Shown: positions 1 through 9,473, counted from the stretch's first letter. The stretch: DNA of 34,749 nucleotides from JBGFRR01 sp041695045 (GCA_041695045.1 JBGFRR010000090.1:1-34749); one strand, 5' to 3'. Made by a program: numbers and translations. Notes: generated from the sequence alone by a model not told the origin.

Positions 1-2177
1 ACACAAAGCCTACCATCATTTGTTACCTCGCCAATAACGTAAGCCGGAACCCTTGTGCTCCTTGCTGCATCAATCACTCTCTTAGCAAGATGGTACGATG
101 CACTTACAATAATCATGCTTTGAGTCTCGCCGAAGAGTGCAAAATCCGGCCGTAAACCATCTATTGGAACGCCTTCTACCCGCGCTCCAAGTTGTCTATT
201 TGGATTGAGACAAGATTCAAAGAGACTTACTGCAAGTCCACCCTCTGAAATGTCATGAGCTGATCGTATTAACCCTTGTTGTATAAGCTTAAGACAGAGT
301 TCCTGAAGTGATTTTTCCTGTCGTAGGTCTATCACAGGTGCATCACCAGCTAACTTACCAGTTTGCTGTAGCAAGTACTCGGAACCTCCAATTTCTGCAA
401 TCGGTTTTCCCAGCAGGACAATCAGGTCGCCAGGGTCTTTGAAGTAGCTTGGCGTCACGTGCTCCAGGGATTCTACAAGGCCGAGCATTCCAATGACAGG
501 AGTCGGATAGACTGCTGTATTCGGTCCTTCGTTGTAGAAGCTCACATTACCACCGGTCACAGGTGTATCAAGCACACGACACGCATTACCGATGCCAAGC
601 ACTGTTTCCTTGAATTGCCAGTATATTTCCGGGTTGTATGGATTCCCAAAGTTCAAACAGTTTGTGATAGCCAGCGGCTTACCGCCTGAACATACAACGT
701 TTCGCGCTGCTTCAGCTACTGCAATTTCTGCACCTCTCTTTGGGTTAAGATACACATACCTGCTATTGCAATCTGTCTTCAACGCAAGAGCTTTTTCCGT
801 TCCTTTTATTCTTATGATTGCAGCATCTGAACCACTAGGCTCCACAACGGTGTTCGTTCGAACCATATTGTCATACTGTTCAAACACCCAGCGCTTGCTT
901 GCTATTGTGGGAGACCGCAGAAGCCATAACAATGCTTCAGTGTAGTCTTTAGGTTCAGGGATCGTCCTTACATCGAATGAGTGAACGCCCTTCAAATAGG
1001 CCGGCTCTACTGCCTCCCGTTGATAGACCGGTGCGCCTCCTCCAAGCACAAGGCTGTGCGCAGGTACGCTTGCCTTGAGCACTCCGTGATGATAGACTTC
1101 GACAATACGATTCTTTGTTACTTCACCTATCGTGGAAGCCGATAAGTCCCATTTTTCAAAAATCTTAAGAAGCTTTTCCTCATCCTCTTTCCTTGCAACA
1201 AGCATCATGCGTTCCTGTGATTCAGAGAGCATGATCTCATAGCTGGTCATCCCTTGCTCGCGCAATGGAACTCGATCAAGATACAATTTCATACCTGACC
1301 TACTCTTCGCGCTCATTTCTGTACTGGAGCATGTCAGTCCAGCAGCCCCCATATCTTGGATACCAATAACTAAGCCCTCTTGGACAGCTTTTAATGTTGC
1401 CTCAAGTAAAAGTTTTTCCATAAAGGGATCACCCACCTGTACGGCCGGCCTCTTCGCTTCCGATTCACTCGAAATCTCTTCAGACGCAAATGTTGCGCCG
1501 TGAATCCCATCCCTGCCTGTTGCTGAACCGACAATTATCACTATATTCCCTTCGCCATAAGCAATGGCCTTAACCACCTTATCCACCTCAACAATTCCAA
1601 CTGCCATAGCATTAACCAGAGGATTCTCTCTGTAACAATCATCAAAATATACTTCACCTGCAACGGTTGGAACACCGAAACTATTTCCGTAATCTCCAAT
1701 TCCTTTCACAACTTGCTTGAAGAGAGTTTTGGTGCGTCGGTCGTTAAGCTGACCAAACCGTAGAGAGTTTAGTGCCGCGATGGGACGAGCACCCATAGTG
1801 AAAATGTCTCGCATGATACCACCTACACCGGTTGCCGCTCCCTGGTATGGTTCAACGGCTGAGGGATGATTGTGACTTTCAATCTTGAATGCTACTGCTA
1901 ACCCATCTCCAATATCGACAAGTCCGGCGTTCTCCTCTCCTGCTCCCACCAAGAGAGGTGCACCTGAACGTGGTAGTGTTTTGAGCATGAGGATGGAATT
2001 TTTATAGCTGCAGTGCTCGCTCCACATCACACTAAAGATGCCGAGCTCTGTATAGGTAGGTACGCGACCGAGGATTTCTAGGATCTTTCGGTACTCCTCG
2101 GGTGTAAGGCCGTGCTGGAGCGCGAGTTGTTCGCTAACAATCGGCTCAGGGGACTGCTGAGAGTTGGTCTCAATCAT
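1..2177 (-). CDS. purL: Phosphoribosylformylglycinamidine synthase subunit II (PurL), C-terminus cut by window edge
   Basis: This is the ATP-dependent FGAR to FGAM step of purine synthesis, using ammonia delivered by a separate PurQ/PurS pair. Translating the minus strand from ATG at 2177 gives about 726 uninterrupted residues. The family signatures are visible: SEHCSYK near residues 53-59, ESHNHPSAVEP at 100-110 followed by a glycine-rich ATP loop, DMGAAGL in the middle, and HDISEGGLA near the end. Stand-alone small-type PurL is about 740 residues, so only a short C-terminal tail lies outside the window. The start overlaps the stop of the biotin carrier gene by 8 bases, so it is the last visible gene of a tightly packed operon. 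Confidence 0.96.
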   Translation of the reverse strand, partial: MIETNSQQSPEPIVSEQLALQHGLTPEEYRKILEILGRVPTYTELGIFSVMWSEHCSYKNSILMLKTLPRSGAPLLVGAGEENAGLVDIGDGLAVAFKIESHNHPSAVEPYQGAATGVGGIMRDIFTMGARPIAALNSLRFGQLNDRRTKTLFKQVVKGIGDYGNSFGVPTVAGEVYFDDCYRENPLVNAMAVGIVEVDKVVKAIAYGEGNIVIIVGSATGRDGIHGATFASEEISSESEAKRPAVQVGDPFMEKLLLEATLKAVQEGLVIGIQDMGAAGLTCSSTEMSAKSRSGMKLYLDRVPLREQGMTSYEIMLSESQERMMLVARKEDEEKLLKIFEKWDLSASTIGEVTKNRIVEVYHHGVLKASVPAHSLVLGGGAPVYQREAVEPAYLKGVHSFDVRTIPEPKDYTEALLWLLRSPTIASKRWVFEQYDNMVRTNTVVEPSGSDAAIIRIKGTEKALALKTDCNSRYVYLNPKRGAEIAVAEAARNVVCSGGKPLAITNCLNFGNPYNPEIYWQFKETVLGIGNACRVLDTPVTGGNVSFYNEGPNTAVYPTPVIGMLGLVESLEHVTPSYFKDPGDLIVLLGKPIAEIGGSEYLLQQTGKLAGDAPVIDLRQEKSLQELCLKLIQQGLIRSAHDISEGGLAVSLFESCLNPNRQLGARVEGVPIDGLRPDFALFGETQSMIIVSASYHLAKRVIDAARSTRVPAYVIGEVTNDGRLC

Positions 2178-2718
2178 TGATGTTTTCTCTTGGCTGGATA
2201 GTAAGAAGGAGTGCCGACTTCTCTACTGCCGAGGACTCTCTCACATGAATTCGATCTATGACCCCGTCAACATCGGACTTCAGTTCGTTTTCCATTTTCA
2301 TTGCTTCCAGGATCACTAAGCCTTGACCGTTTGAAATCGACATTCCCTCAGATACCAACAGTTTTAGCACACGGCCCGGCATTGGCGAGTGCAATTCTCG
2401 TTTACCGGTTTGACTTGCGGTGATTTTGAGAAGCGTACTTAAGTCATAGAGTCTTTTATCTTGTATTGAAATAGGATAACCTCGTGAATTGATACATACT
2501 ATAAAACTCTGTACCCCAGATTTGCTCAGTGACGAAATCGAAGGATTAATTCTCTCTACCCTCACTACTGATCCGTCTACCATGAGCATGCCCTCTCTTC
2601 TTGAATAGTGGCGAAATATATAATTCATTTCTCGTCCCTGCACCGTTGCCGTGCTCCCATCATGCAACTCAACGTTAAAGCTCTGACGATCGATCTCAAC
2701 GACGAAATGGCGGCTCAT
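2170..2718 (-). CDS. Biotin carboxyl carrier protein (biotinyl domain protein) of an acyl-CoA carboxylase
   Basis: This 182-residue protein carries the biotin that shuttles carboxyl groups between biotin carboxylase and carboxyltransferase. The C-terminal ~75 residues form a biotinyl/lipoyl domain with the attachment motif EAMKM at 138-142 (Lys141). The first ~100 residues are a beta-rich region like the linker of split propionyl/methylcrotonyl-type alpha subunits. I chose ATG 2718 because it overlaps the upstream carboxylase stop as ATGA. A TTG 33 bases further upstream (2751) would create a 37-base overlap and is less likely. No carboxyltransferase subunit is in the window, so the acyl-CoA substrate is unknown. 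Confidence 0.9.
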   Translation of the reverse strand: MSRHFVVEIDRQSFNVELHDGSTATVQGREMNYIFRHYSRREGMLMVDGSVVRVERINPSISSLSKSGVQSFIVCINSRGYPISIQDKRLYDLSTLLKITASQTGKRELHSPMPGRVLKLLVSEGMSISNGQGLVILEAMKMENELKSDVDGVIDRIHVRESSAVEKSALLLTIQPRENIND

Positions 2719-4226
2719 GAGCGGTATGTCTCTGTTCGAAGTGCTTTCCAACGACTCGTCGTCTCTAGGCCGTCCGATTTAGGTTGCATGCTTAAAAGAT
2801 TTCCTTCCACGAGAAGAGTAGCGGCAAGCGCAACGTGGAGTAACTCCTCCCTCATTTGCATCCCATACGCCTGTGCAAACGATCGTCGGTTCACAAAATC
2901 GGTCCTGTAATCACCTCCAACAAAGTCTTCATCCGACATAACAAATTCACAGAACGGAATCGTTGTTTCCACACCAACCACCATGAATTCCTTCAATGCT
3001 CTTCTCATTGCCCCTAACGCCTCCCCTCTGTCCCTGCCCCATGTGATAACCTTAGCGAGCATAGAGTCATAAAACGATGAGACGACGCCGCCTTCGCAAA
3101 ATCCATTATCAACGCGTACGCGTGAACCTTCCGGGACTCTGTAACGAACAAGCCTGCCTGTTGACGGAAGAAAGTTATTCAGTGGGTCTTCTGCATAGAC
3201 CCGGCACTCGATGGCATGACCTCTCCATTGAACGTCATGTTGAACAAAGCTGAGCCTCTTTCCTCGAGCAATTTCAATTTGCTCTCGTACGAGGTCGAGG
3301 CCAGTTACTACTTCGGTGACCGGATGCTCGACCTGCAACCGCGTGTTGACTTCAAGAAAGTAGAAATTCCTCTCGCTGTCCACCAGGAATTCAACAGTTC
3401 CGGCACTTCGGTATCTGACTGCAGTTGCTAAACGAATGGCTGCGTCAGTCATCCGTGAGCGGAGTTCTGGCGTCATGATGGGCGACGGTGTTTCTTCGAC
3501 TACCTTTTGATGTCTTCGTTGGATCGAGCACTCCCGTTCTCCGAGATGCACAACATTGCCAAACGAGTCTCCAAGAATTTGAACCTCGATGTGATGAGAA
3601 CTCTCGAAGTATTTTTCAAGGAAGACTCGCAGATCTCCAAAGGAAGCTTTGGCTTCGGATTGAGCCGACCGAAAAGCAGAAGAAAATTCAGATTCGGCTG
3701 AAACGATTCTCATTCCTTTTCCCCCTCCACCTGCTGCTGCTTTCAGTAAAATCGGGAAGCCGGCAGCTTGCGCGTTTTGTAGTCCTTCTTCTTCTGTCAG
3801 GATAGCATCGCCGCTGCCGGGAAGAATGGGAACGCCACATTGCCGAGCAATCTTCCTCGCTTCGGTCTTATCGCCTATTGTTCGAATTGCTTCGCTCGTC
3901 GGTCCAATGAAAACGAGTCCCGCTTGCTCGACTACGCTCGCAAAAGCCGGATTCTCAGATAGAAACCCATACCCCGGATGTATAGCATCAACACGTGCAT
4001 CGTTGGCGATCTGGAGGATGCGTTCCTGGTTGAGATAGCTTTCCGCTGCCGTCTTACCGCCAAGCGCATACGCTTCGTCGGCAACTTCGACATGCAGTGC
4101 CGATTCATCAACGTCGGAAAACACTGCGACGCTTCGGATTCCCATATCACGACATGTGCGCGCGATACGGACGGCAATCTCTCCCCTGTTCGCTATGAGA
4201 ATCTTGTTGACAATCCGTTCAGTCAT
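2715..4226 (-). CDS. accC: Biotin carboxylase subunit of acetyl-/propionyl-type acyl-CoA carboxylase
   Basis: This ATP-grasp enzyme carboxylates the biotin on the carrier protein encoded directly downstream. It has 503 residues and starts with KILIANRGEIAVRI. HPGYGFLSEN is at 83-92, the glycine-rich ATP loop AAAGGGGKGM at 163-172, and LEVNTRLQVEHPVTE at about 291-305. E. coli AccC is about 449 residues. The extra C-terminal length and the separate neighbouring biotin domain resemble a propionyl/methylcrotonyl-CoA carboxylase alpha chain split in two. It starts 8 bases after the mutS2 stop and ends in an ATGA overlap with the carrier gene, so the two are probably made in step. Confidence 0.94.
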   Translation of the reverse strand: MTERIVNKILIANRGEIAVRIARTCRDMGIRSVAVFSDVDESALHVEVADEAYALGGKTAAESYLNQERILQIANDARVDAIHPGYGFLSENPAFASVVEQAGLVFIGPTSEAIRTIGDKTEARKIARQCGVPILPGSGDAILTEEEGLQNAQAAGFPILLKAAAGGGGKGMRIVSAESEFSSAFRSAQSEAKASFGDLRVFLEKYFESSHHIEVQILGDSFGNVVHLGERECSIQRRHQKVVEETPSPIMTPELRSRMTDAAIRLATAVRYRSAGTVEFLVDSERNFYFLEVNTRLQVEHPVTEVVTGLDLVREQIEIARGKRLSFVQHDVQWRGHAIECRVYAEDPLNNFLPSTGRLVRYRVPEGSRVRVDNGFCEGGVVSSFYDSMLAKVITWGRDRGEALGAMRRALKEFMVVGVETTIPFCEFVMSDEDFVGGDYRTDFVNRRSFAQAYGMQMREELLHVALAATLLVEGNLLSMQPKSDGLETTSRWKALRTETYRS

Positions 4227-4234
4227 ACGTTATC

Positions 4235-6604
4235 TTAGTCTCCCAGCTCGACAACTGTTACGCCCGAACCGCCTTCATTCCATTCCCCAAGCCGGAACGA
4301 CTTGACGACGGGGGAAGTCTTGAGGAATTCCGCGACTCGCTTCCGTAACGCGCCCGTGCCTTTGCCGTGGATGATGTCGACACGATGAAGATTGGCAACA
4401 ACTGCCTCATCAATGATGTGCTGAATGGCTTGCACTGCTTCGTCTCCGTACATTCCTCGTAGGTCTATCTCAGCTTTCGGTTTCGGGTTGTAGCCATCAA
4501 GAGACGGCGTGAGCATGCTTGTCCTCCCTTCTTGGTCAACCTTCTCAAGCTCGGTTCGCCTGACCTTGAGCGTTCCATGTTTCCAGACCACCGTGGCGTC
4601 GTGTTTACGAAGTTCCTGGATCTCACCGACTTCCGTTCCTCCCTTCAGTCTCACCGTATCACCTTTCTGAAGCAGCACATTGTCCGTCTGAGGTTCCGAC
4701 ACTTGAACGTCCCGTGTTCTCAATTCCTCGCGCAGAGACCGTAGTTGCTCCTTTGCCGACCGAACAACATGCGAGGAAGCTGCCTGTTCACGGATTTCCT
4801 TCACAACCCGCTCAACTGTTGCTCGTGCCTGAAGGAGTATTTCGTTGGCCTCATCTTTCGCTTTCTTTTTGATGACCTGAACTTCTTTGCGGAGTTCAGC
4901 CAGTCGTTCTTCGTACGTTGCAAGAAGTTGCTGAAGCTGCCGTCGTTCTTTGGTTGATTCGTTCAACTGTCGTTCGTATTCTTGCGTTTTCAGTTCGAGC
5001 TGAAGAAGGAGATGCTCAAGACGCGATCGTTCTTCGCCGAGATGAGCGCGGGCTTGAACAATCAACTGTCTTGATAAGCCGATGCGTTCTGCAAGTTCGA
5101 GTGCATAGCTACTGCCTGGAGTTCCCATACGAAAACGGTATGTCGGACGTAGGCTTGTCTGGTCAAATTCGAGAGATGCGTTTGCCATACCGGGTGTCTC
5201 GTGGGCGAACGCCTTGAGTGTTCCGTGATGTGTTGTGGCAATGGTAGGAGCGCGATGTGCAGTGAGGGATTCCAGTACGACTGCCGCCAGTGCCCCCCCT
5301 TCCGCGGGGTCCGTTCCTGCCCCAATTTCATCGATGAGCACAAGGGTTGTTTCGGAGGCACGTTCGAGGATTTCCTTTAACCGAATCAAATGAGAGCTAA
5401 ACGTGCTCAGGTCGTTTTCAATCGACTGTTCATCGCCGATATCGACAAGGATGTCATCGAAAATTGGAAACTCAGATTCAGCTGCCACAGGGATATGCAA
5501 GCCAGCCTGCACACACAGCGAGAGCAAACCGACGGTTTTCATTGCGACACTTTTTCCGCCTGCATTCGGGCCGGTAATGACAAGTGTCGTCGTTTCCTTC
5601 CCAACTTCCACATCGAGCGGTACGACATCTTCCCTTCCATGTCGTTGCAGCAGTACCGGATGACGTGCTCCTACCAGTCGGATAACGTGTTTATCCGATA
5701 TCACAGGACGGCTGCCGACAACCTCTATAGCATATTTCGCTTTTGCTGTGATACAATCGATTCGTGCGAGTGTTGCGAGCGTACGAGCGAGCTCATCACG
5801 GTGTTCCTGGACTTGTTGAGACAGTGTACGGAGAATCCGCTCGGTCTCGCGTTCCTCACGAAGCTGGAGTTCACGGAGCGTGTTGTTTAGCTCAAGCGTC
5901 TCTGCCGGTTCGACGTAGACTGTAGCGCCGCTGAGCGAAGTGGAGTGAATGAAGCCTGGAACCTTGTTCTTATGCTCCACTTTCACCGGAATAACCATCC
6001 GACCGTCTCGCGTCGTAATGATCTCTTCTTGCAGGAATTCCTTCCCGGCAACTCGGTTCATGATGATAATCAGTTGGCGACGAAGTTGATCGGCCGCTTC
6101 AATCAGGCCGTTCCGAACAGCGCGCAGCTCCTTGCTGGCATCATCCCGCAGACGGCCCGCTTCATCAATCGCATCGGTGATGTTGTACTCGAGCACGGCA
6201 TCATGCCACATCTCCCCTATAAGCAGAGCAAGGGCAGGTGCTTGCTGACGCCGCTTCAAAAGAAAGGTGCGAAGTGAACGCGCGGTTCTTAGTGTGGAAG
6301 CAACAGCGAGAAGTTCCTGAGCTGAGAGGAAGTGGTTCTCGATCTGAAGTTTCTTAAGGGATACCGAGACATCCTTTATCCCATCGAGTGGAAGTTCCCC
6401 TTCCGACGTGAGGAGGGTTTTTACTTCCGAGACAAGATGAAGTTCTTCTTCGATGTTCTGCCGGTCAGCTGAGGGCTTGATCGCTTGCACGAGGGCACGT
6501 CCCGGCGTCGAGGAGGTATAGCGTACAACACGCTCGATGACGCTGTGGAATTCCAGTTTTGTGAGGGCATGAAGAAATGGAGGGGACGAAACAACAGAGG
6601 ACAT
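4235..6604 (-). CDS. mutS2: Endonuclease MutS2
   Basis: This MutS-family ATPase has a C-terminal Smr nuclease domain. Family members act on recombination intermediates and, in some bacteria, on collided ribosomes. About 789 residues match the usual ~780. They show a MutS core and clamp, Walker A ITGPNAGGKS near 345-352, Walker B LVLIDEIGAGTDPAEGG, a long charged coiled coil, and an Smr domain over the last ~80 residues (IDLRGMYGDEA, then HGKGTGALR). I prefer ATG 6604, which has GGTGA 8 bases upstream. A GTG at 6616 that overlaps the cvpA stop as GTGA would add four residues. Confidence 0.95.
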   Translation of the reverse strand: MSSVVSSPPFLHALTKLEFHSVIERVVRYTSSTPGRALVQAIKPSADRQNIEEELHLVSEVKTLLTSEGELPLDGIKDVSVSLKKLQIENHFLSAQELLAVASTLRTARSLRTFLLKRRQQAPALALLIGEMWHDAVLEYNITDAIDEAGRLRDDASKELRAVRNGLIEAADQLRRQLIIIMNRVAGKEFLQEEIITTRDGRMVIPVKVEHKNKVPGFIHSTSLSGATVYVEPAETLELNNTLRELQLREERETERILRTLSQQVQEHRDELARTLATLARIDCITAKAKYAIEVVGSRPVISDKHVIRLVGARHPVLLQRHGREDVVPLDVEVGKETTTLVITGPNAGGKSVAMKTVGLLSLCVQAGLHIPVAAESEFPIFDDILVDIGDEQSIENDLSTFSSHLIRLKEILERASETTLVLIDEIGAGTDPAEGGALAAVVLESLTAHRAPTIATTHHGTLKAFAHETPGMANASLEFDQTSLRPTYRFRMGTPGSSYALELAERIGLSRQLIVQARAHLGEERSRLEHLLLQLELKTQEYERQLNESTKERRQLQQLLATYEERLAELRKEVQVIKKKAKDEANEILLQARATVERVVKEIREQAASSHVVRSAKEQLRSLREELRTRDVQVSEPQTDNVLLQKGDTVRLKGGTEVGEIQELRKHDATVVWKHGTLKVRRTELEKVDQEGRTSMLTPSLDGYNPKPKAEIDLRGMYGDEAVQAIQHIIDEAVVANLHRVDIIHGKGTGALRKRVAEFLKTSPVVKSFRLGEWNEGGSGVTVVELGD

Positions 6605-6612
6605 CGCAGCAA

Positions 6613-7248
6613 TCACCGTTTTCTAAGCGTATCGGCAGGCGCTTGCATTTGGTTCATCTGCCGTTCAGTTTGCTCTTCCGCCGATGTATCGTTGAGTTCC
6701 TGAACCTTTTCCTGAAGTCCGGTTCCCTGCTCAAGTATTGGTGCGTCAGGTCGCTTCAAGCGCTCAAGTGCATCTTTCACCTCGGGGAGCTGTGTCGAGA
6801 GCATATCGATTATGCGCGGGGCGATGCTGAGAATGGGTTGATACGAGCGGGATTCCTTTGTCGCTCCGCGTGAGGGAATACCCCGGATCGAGAGTATCAT
6901 CAGAATAATGCTGATGACCAGACCCATATGCAAAAACCCAAGTGCCGCGCCTGCAACGCGGTCGGCTATACCGCCAATCTTGTAATTGTCCGTGAGGACG
7001 CGGTACAAAATGGACTGCACAGTAATGAGAGAGAGAAACAGGATGAGGAACGCGTAGATGGGGGCCCATCCGGGATCGGTGTTGAGATTCGTTATGAGGG
7101 CCGATGCCAAGTCTTGCGTAAAGTAATGGGCAACAAACATGGCCACAATCGTAACGGCAATAGAGACAACCTTCCGCACCGACCCATCCCGAAACCCGAT
7201 GAGGGCGCCGAAGATAATCGGAAGCACAATCAGGAAATCAAGGATCAT
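6613..7248 (-). CDS. cvpA: CvpA family inner-membrane protein
   Basis: This 211-residue membrane protein of the colicin V production family begins MILDFLIVLPIIFGALIGFRDG, the characteristic first helix and Gly/Arg loop. About four hydrophobic segments occupy residues 1-120, followed by a polar, Glu/Gln-rich cytoplasmic tail. Family members affect envelope integrity and colicin V export, but their biochemical role is not settled. The gene starts 3 bases after the yqeY-like stop and its stop overlaps a possible mutS2 GTG start. A CvpA-MutS2 pairing is a common gene order, which supports both calls. Confidence 0.88.
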   Translation of the reverse strand: MILDFLIVLPIIFGALIGFRDGSVRKVVSIAVTIVAMFVAHYFTQDLASALITNLNTDPGWAPIYAFLILFLSLITVQSILYRVLTDNYKIGGIADRVAGAALGFLHMGLVISIILMILSIRGIPSRGATKESRSYQPILSIAPRIIDMLSTQLPEVKDALERLKRPDAPILEQGTGLQEKVQELNDTSAEEQTERQMNQMQAPADTLRKR

Positions 7249-7251
7249 CGC

Positions 7252-7701
7252 TTACCCCGTGAGCTGAGCTTTGACGAGTTCCTGGACAGTCTTCCCGTCG
7301 ATCTTCCCTTTCAACTCTTTCATCGCCGCCGACATGACTTTCCCAAAATCTTTTGCCGAAGAGGCATGAACGTGTTGAATAACCGCAGCAACAATTCCCG
7401 CCGCTTCTTCGGTTGACAACTGCTTCGGAAGATACTCAGTGATGATACGGAATTCTTCTTCTTCCTTGCGAGCTAATTCCTCGCGTCCGCCTTGCCGGTA
7501 GAGGTCGATGGCTTCCTTCCGTTTCTTCATGGCGGCACTCAACACGGCGAGTTCATCGTCCGGCGTAATAGGCTTTTCATCGCCGCGTTTGGTGAGTTCG
7601 ATGAGATGTGCACGAAGCGTACGGAGCGTTTCGAGGCGAAGCTGGTCGCCGGATTTCATTGCGGCCTTCATGTCCGCGATGATTCGTTCGTTTAGGGTCA
7701 T
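7252..7701 (-). CDS. GatB/YqeY domain protein
   Basis: This is a 149-residue single-domain protein matching the YqeY family, which corresponds to the C-terminal tRNA-binding domain of the GatB amidotransferase subunit. Visible hallmarks are MTLNERIIADMKAAMKSGD at the start, KKRKEAIDLYRQGGREELA in the middle, and a C-terminal domain ending DGKTVQELVKAQL. Its cellular role is not firmly known. The open frame extends up to 7767, but I start at ATG 7701 because family members begin at this point (a second ATG at 7710 is possible). It is the first gene of the operon running to purL and lies just downstream of the exbD terminator. Confidence 0.9.
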   Translation of the reverse strand: MTLNERIIADMKAAMKSGDQLRLETLRTLRAHLIELTKRGDEKPITPDDELAVLSAAMKKRKEAIDLYRQGGREELARKEEEEFRIITEYLPKQLSTEEAAGIVAAVIQHVHASSAKDFGKVMSAAMKELKGKIDGKTVQELVKAQLTG

Positions 7702-7720
7702 TGCATTCATTCGTGGCAGA

Positions 7721-7755
7721 AAATGAAAGAGGCAAGTGTCTATGACACCTGCCTC
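7721..7755 (-). terminator. Rho-independent terminator after the exbB-exbD-exbD operon
   Basis: Read on the minus strand, GAGGCAGGTGTC (7755-7744) pairs with GACACTTGCCTC (7740-7729) across a 3-base loop, with one G-T pair. A T-rich tail, TTTCATTTT, follows. It sits about 54 bases beyond the second exbD stop and just before the yqeY-like start, where a transcript end is expected. I found no convincing promoter for yqeY between the hairpin and its start. Confidence 0.75.
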
Positions 7756-7808
7756 TCGACAGCCCAATCAGGGAGAAAATCTTTCCAATGTACGGCGTTC
7801 CTCAGAAG

Positions 7809-8222
7809 TCAGAGCTTCTTCAGTGCGGAATAGTTGATGCGGAGTGCATCACCCTTCCGAAGCTGTTGCTGGATATCGGTGACGATACCCATCTTCACGC
7901 CCTCGTCGATTCGGAGCGACATGATCACATTCGGCAAATCACGGCGTTTCTGAGCGGCAATGCTCTGAATCTCCGGGATCAGCACAATATTGTCGTCAAT
8001 CTGCACGCGGCCGTCACGGCCGACCCAGATGTACGAGATCAACCGCTTGTTGTCGATCCGCTCCAGCTGAGACGCCTGCGGAAGTGTGTACTGGACTTTG
8101 ATATCGTACTCACGCAAGACGGTCGTTACCATAAAGAAGATCAGCAACATGAAGATGATATCAGGTAACGACGAGGTCGGGATCGTCTGCTTGACGGCGG
8201 CCTGTTTCTTTTTGAATTTCAT
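7809..8222 (-). CDS. exbD: ExbD/TolR family biopolymer transport protein (second copy)
   Basis: This 137-residue protein has a short basic cytoplasmic start (MKFKKKQ) and one transmembrane helix with the conserved proton-path aspartate (Asp21 in TSSLPDIIFMLLIFFMVTT). A periplasmic domain follows. It forms the ion-driven motor with ExbB that powers TonB-dependent outer-membrane transport. It starts 6 bases after the first exbD copy. Two different ExbDs next to one ExbB are common in Bacteroidota-like genomes, where heteromeric motors are inferred. Confidence 0.93.
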   Translation of the reverse strand: MKFKKKQAAVKQTIPTSSLPDIIFMLLIFFMVTTVLREYDIKVQYTLPQASQLERIDNKRLISYIWVGRDGRVQIDDNIVLIPEIQSIAAQKRRDLPNVIMSLRIDEGVKMGIVTDIQQQLRKGDALRINYSALKKL

Positions 8223-8228
8223 CGGTCG

Positions 8229-8735
8229 CTACCTCGTTAGCTCTGGCTCGGCGATGGAGATCCTCTGGGGAACCTTGTCCCGCACGTCGGCCAGCTGTGC
8301 CTTCGTTAATTGATTCAGCGATACTCCGTACGTTACAAGCGCATACTCTTCCCGCAGCATGTGGTAGGCCTCTTTGATGCCGTCAAGCGCTGCAATATAC
8401 ACTCGATACGGTGTTTCGCGATCGACCTTGATGGAAACAATCAATTTGTCATTCGCTTTAATCTTATTGCGAACGATCTCCGGAATCTGCCCCACCGACG
8501 TGAACTCGTCATCAAGTAGCACTTCACCGGCGGCATTCACCAATACTTTCAGCAGGTTCTCCGTTTTTATTTTCACTTGCTCGGCTTCGTCCGGTGGAGG
8601 CGGCAGCACAAGGCCGATGCCGGTATCGACATCAATCGTTGTTGTGACAAGGAAGAAGATCAACAGCAGGAAGGCGATATCTGCCATCGAGCTTGTCGGA
8701 ATATCTGCTCTCTTGTCAATGGGCTTGCGAATCAT
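8229..8735 (-). CDS. exbD: ExbD/TolR family biopolymer transport protein (first copy)
   Basis: This 168-residue ExbD homologue has the conserved transmembrane aspartate at Asp19 (TSSMADIAFLLLIFFLVTT) and a proline-rich stretch LPPPPDEAE just after the helix. Its periplasmic domain is longer than in the neighbouring copy, with about 30 additional C-terminal residues. It starts 24 bases after the exbB stop and precedes the second exbD by 6 bases. The two copies are clearly diverged paralogues rather than a recent duplication. Confidence 0.93.
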   Translation of the reverse strand: MIRKPIDKRADIPTSSMADIAFLLLIFFLVTTTIDVDTGIGLVLPPPPDEAEQVKIKTENLLKVLVNAAGEVLLDDEFTSVGQIPEIVRNKIKANDKLIVSIKVDRETPYRVYIAALDGIKEAYHMLREEYALVTYGVSLNQLTKAQLADVRDKVPQRISIAEPELTR

Positions 8736-8759
8736 AGGATGCGGCCTTTCTGGCTGCCG

Positions 8760-9473
8760 TTATTTACGGGACGGGGTGCTCTCCGCGACTTTCTTTCCAG
8801 ACTTCAACACGACGAGCGAGTCGATCAGTTCAATCGAGCTCTCTTCCATGTCGATGACCAGACGGTCAATGCGAGCCACGAAGTAGTTGTAGAATACCTG
8901 CAAAATCATCGCCACCACAAGCCCGAACAGCGTTGTGAGCAATGCTATGGAAATACCGCCGGCGACGATCTCGGGTGAAATGTTTCTCGCCTCCTTAATA
9001 GCATCGAAGGCGACAATCATGCCTTGCACCGTTCCGGTGAAGCCAAGGAGTGGTGCGAGCGAGATGCAGAGGGATATCCACACGAGTCCGCGTTCGAGAA
9101 ACGCCATCTCAATGCCGCCGTAGCTGATGATCGCTTTCTCTGCCGCATCGATGCCTTCGTCGGCGCGAAGCAAGCCTGCATGGAATACACTCGCAATGGA
9201 ACCGCGGTTGCTGGTGCAGACTTCCAACGCTGCCGGGACACCACCGGAGTCAAGGGCCTTCTTTACATTGATCAAGAATTTTCGCGTATCGACCGATGCG
9301 CGGTTCAACGTCCAAAATCGCTCAATACAAAACGCCAGCCCAATGACGAGCGTAGCGAGAATCGGGTGCATGAAGCCGCCGCCATCGACGTATTTCTCTT
9401 GCATCCAATTCAGCATACCAGCGCTTTTCTCGGCAGCTTGGTAGAAAAAGGTCAGCAGACCCGTTATGTCCAT
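8760..9473 (-). CDS. exbB: ExbB/TolQ/MotA family proton channel protein
   Basis: This 237-residue inner-membrane protein has three hydrophobic segments, near 35-52, 130-150 and 168-195. The family signature LAPLLGFTGTVQGMIVAFD lies near 139-157, followed by ISPEIVAGGISIALLTTLFGL. It supplies the pentameric channel of the TonB motor. The ATG at 9473 has a strong SD (AGGAGG) about 10 bases upstream and a near-consensus promoter behind it. It is the first gene of exbB-exbD-exbD and lies downstream of the TonB receptor block. tonB itself is not in the window. Confidence 0.95.
   Translation of the reverse strand: MDITGLLTFFYQAAEKSAGMLNWMQEKYVDGGGFMHPILATLVIGLAFCIERFWTLNRASVDTRKFLINVKKALDSGGVPAALEVCTSNRGSIASVFHAGLLRADEGIDAAEKAIISYGGIEMAFLERGLVWISLCISLAPLLGFTGTVQGMIVAFDAIKEARNISPEIVAGGISIALLTTLFGLVVAMILQVFYNYFVARIDRLVIDMEESSIELIDSLVVLKSGKKVAESTPSRK

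Noticed and set aside
5390..5890. Open frame of 166 codons on the plus strand
   Set aside because: It is antisense to the mutS2 ATPase domain and is Cys/Arg-rich with no recognisable motif.
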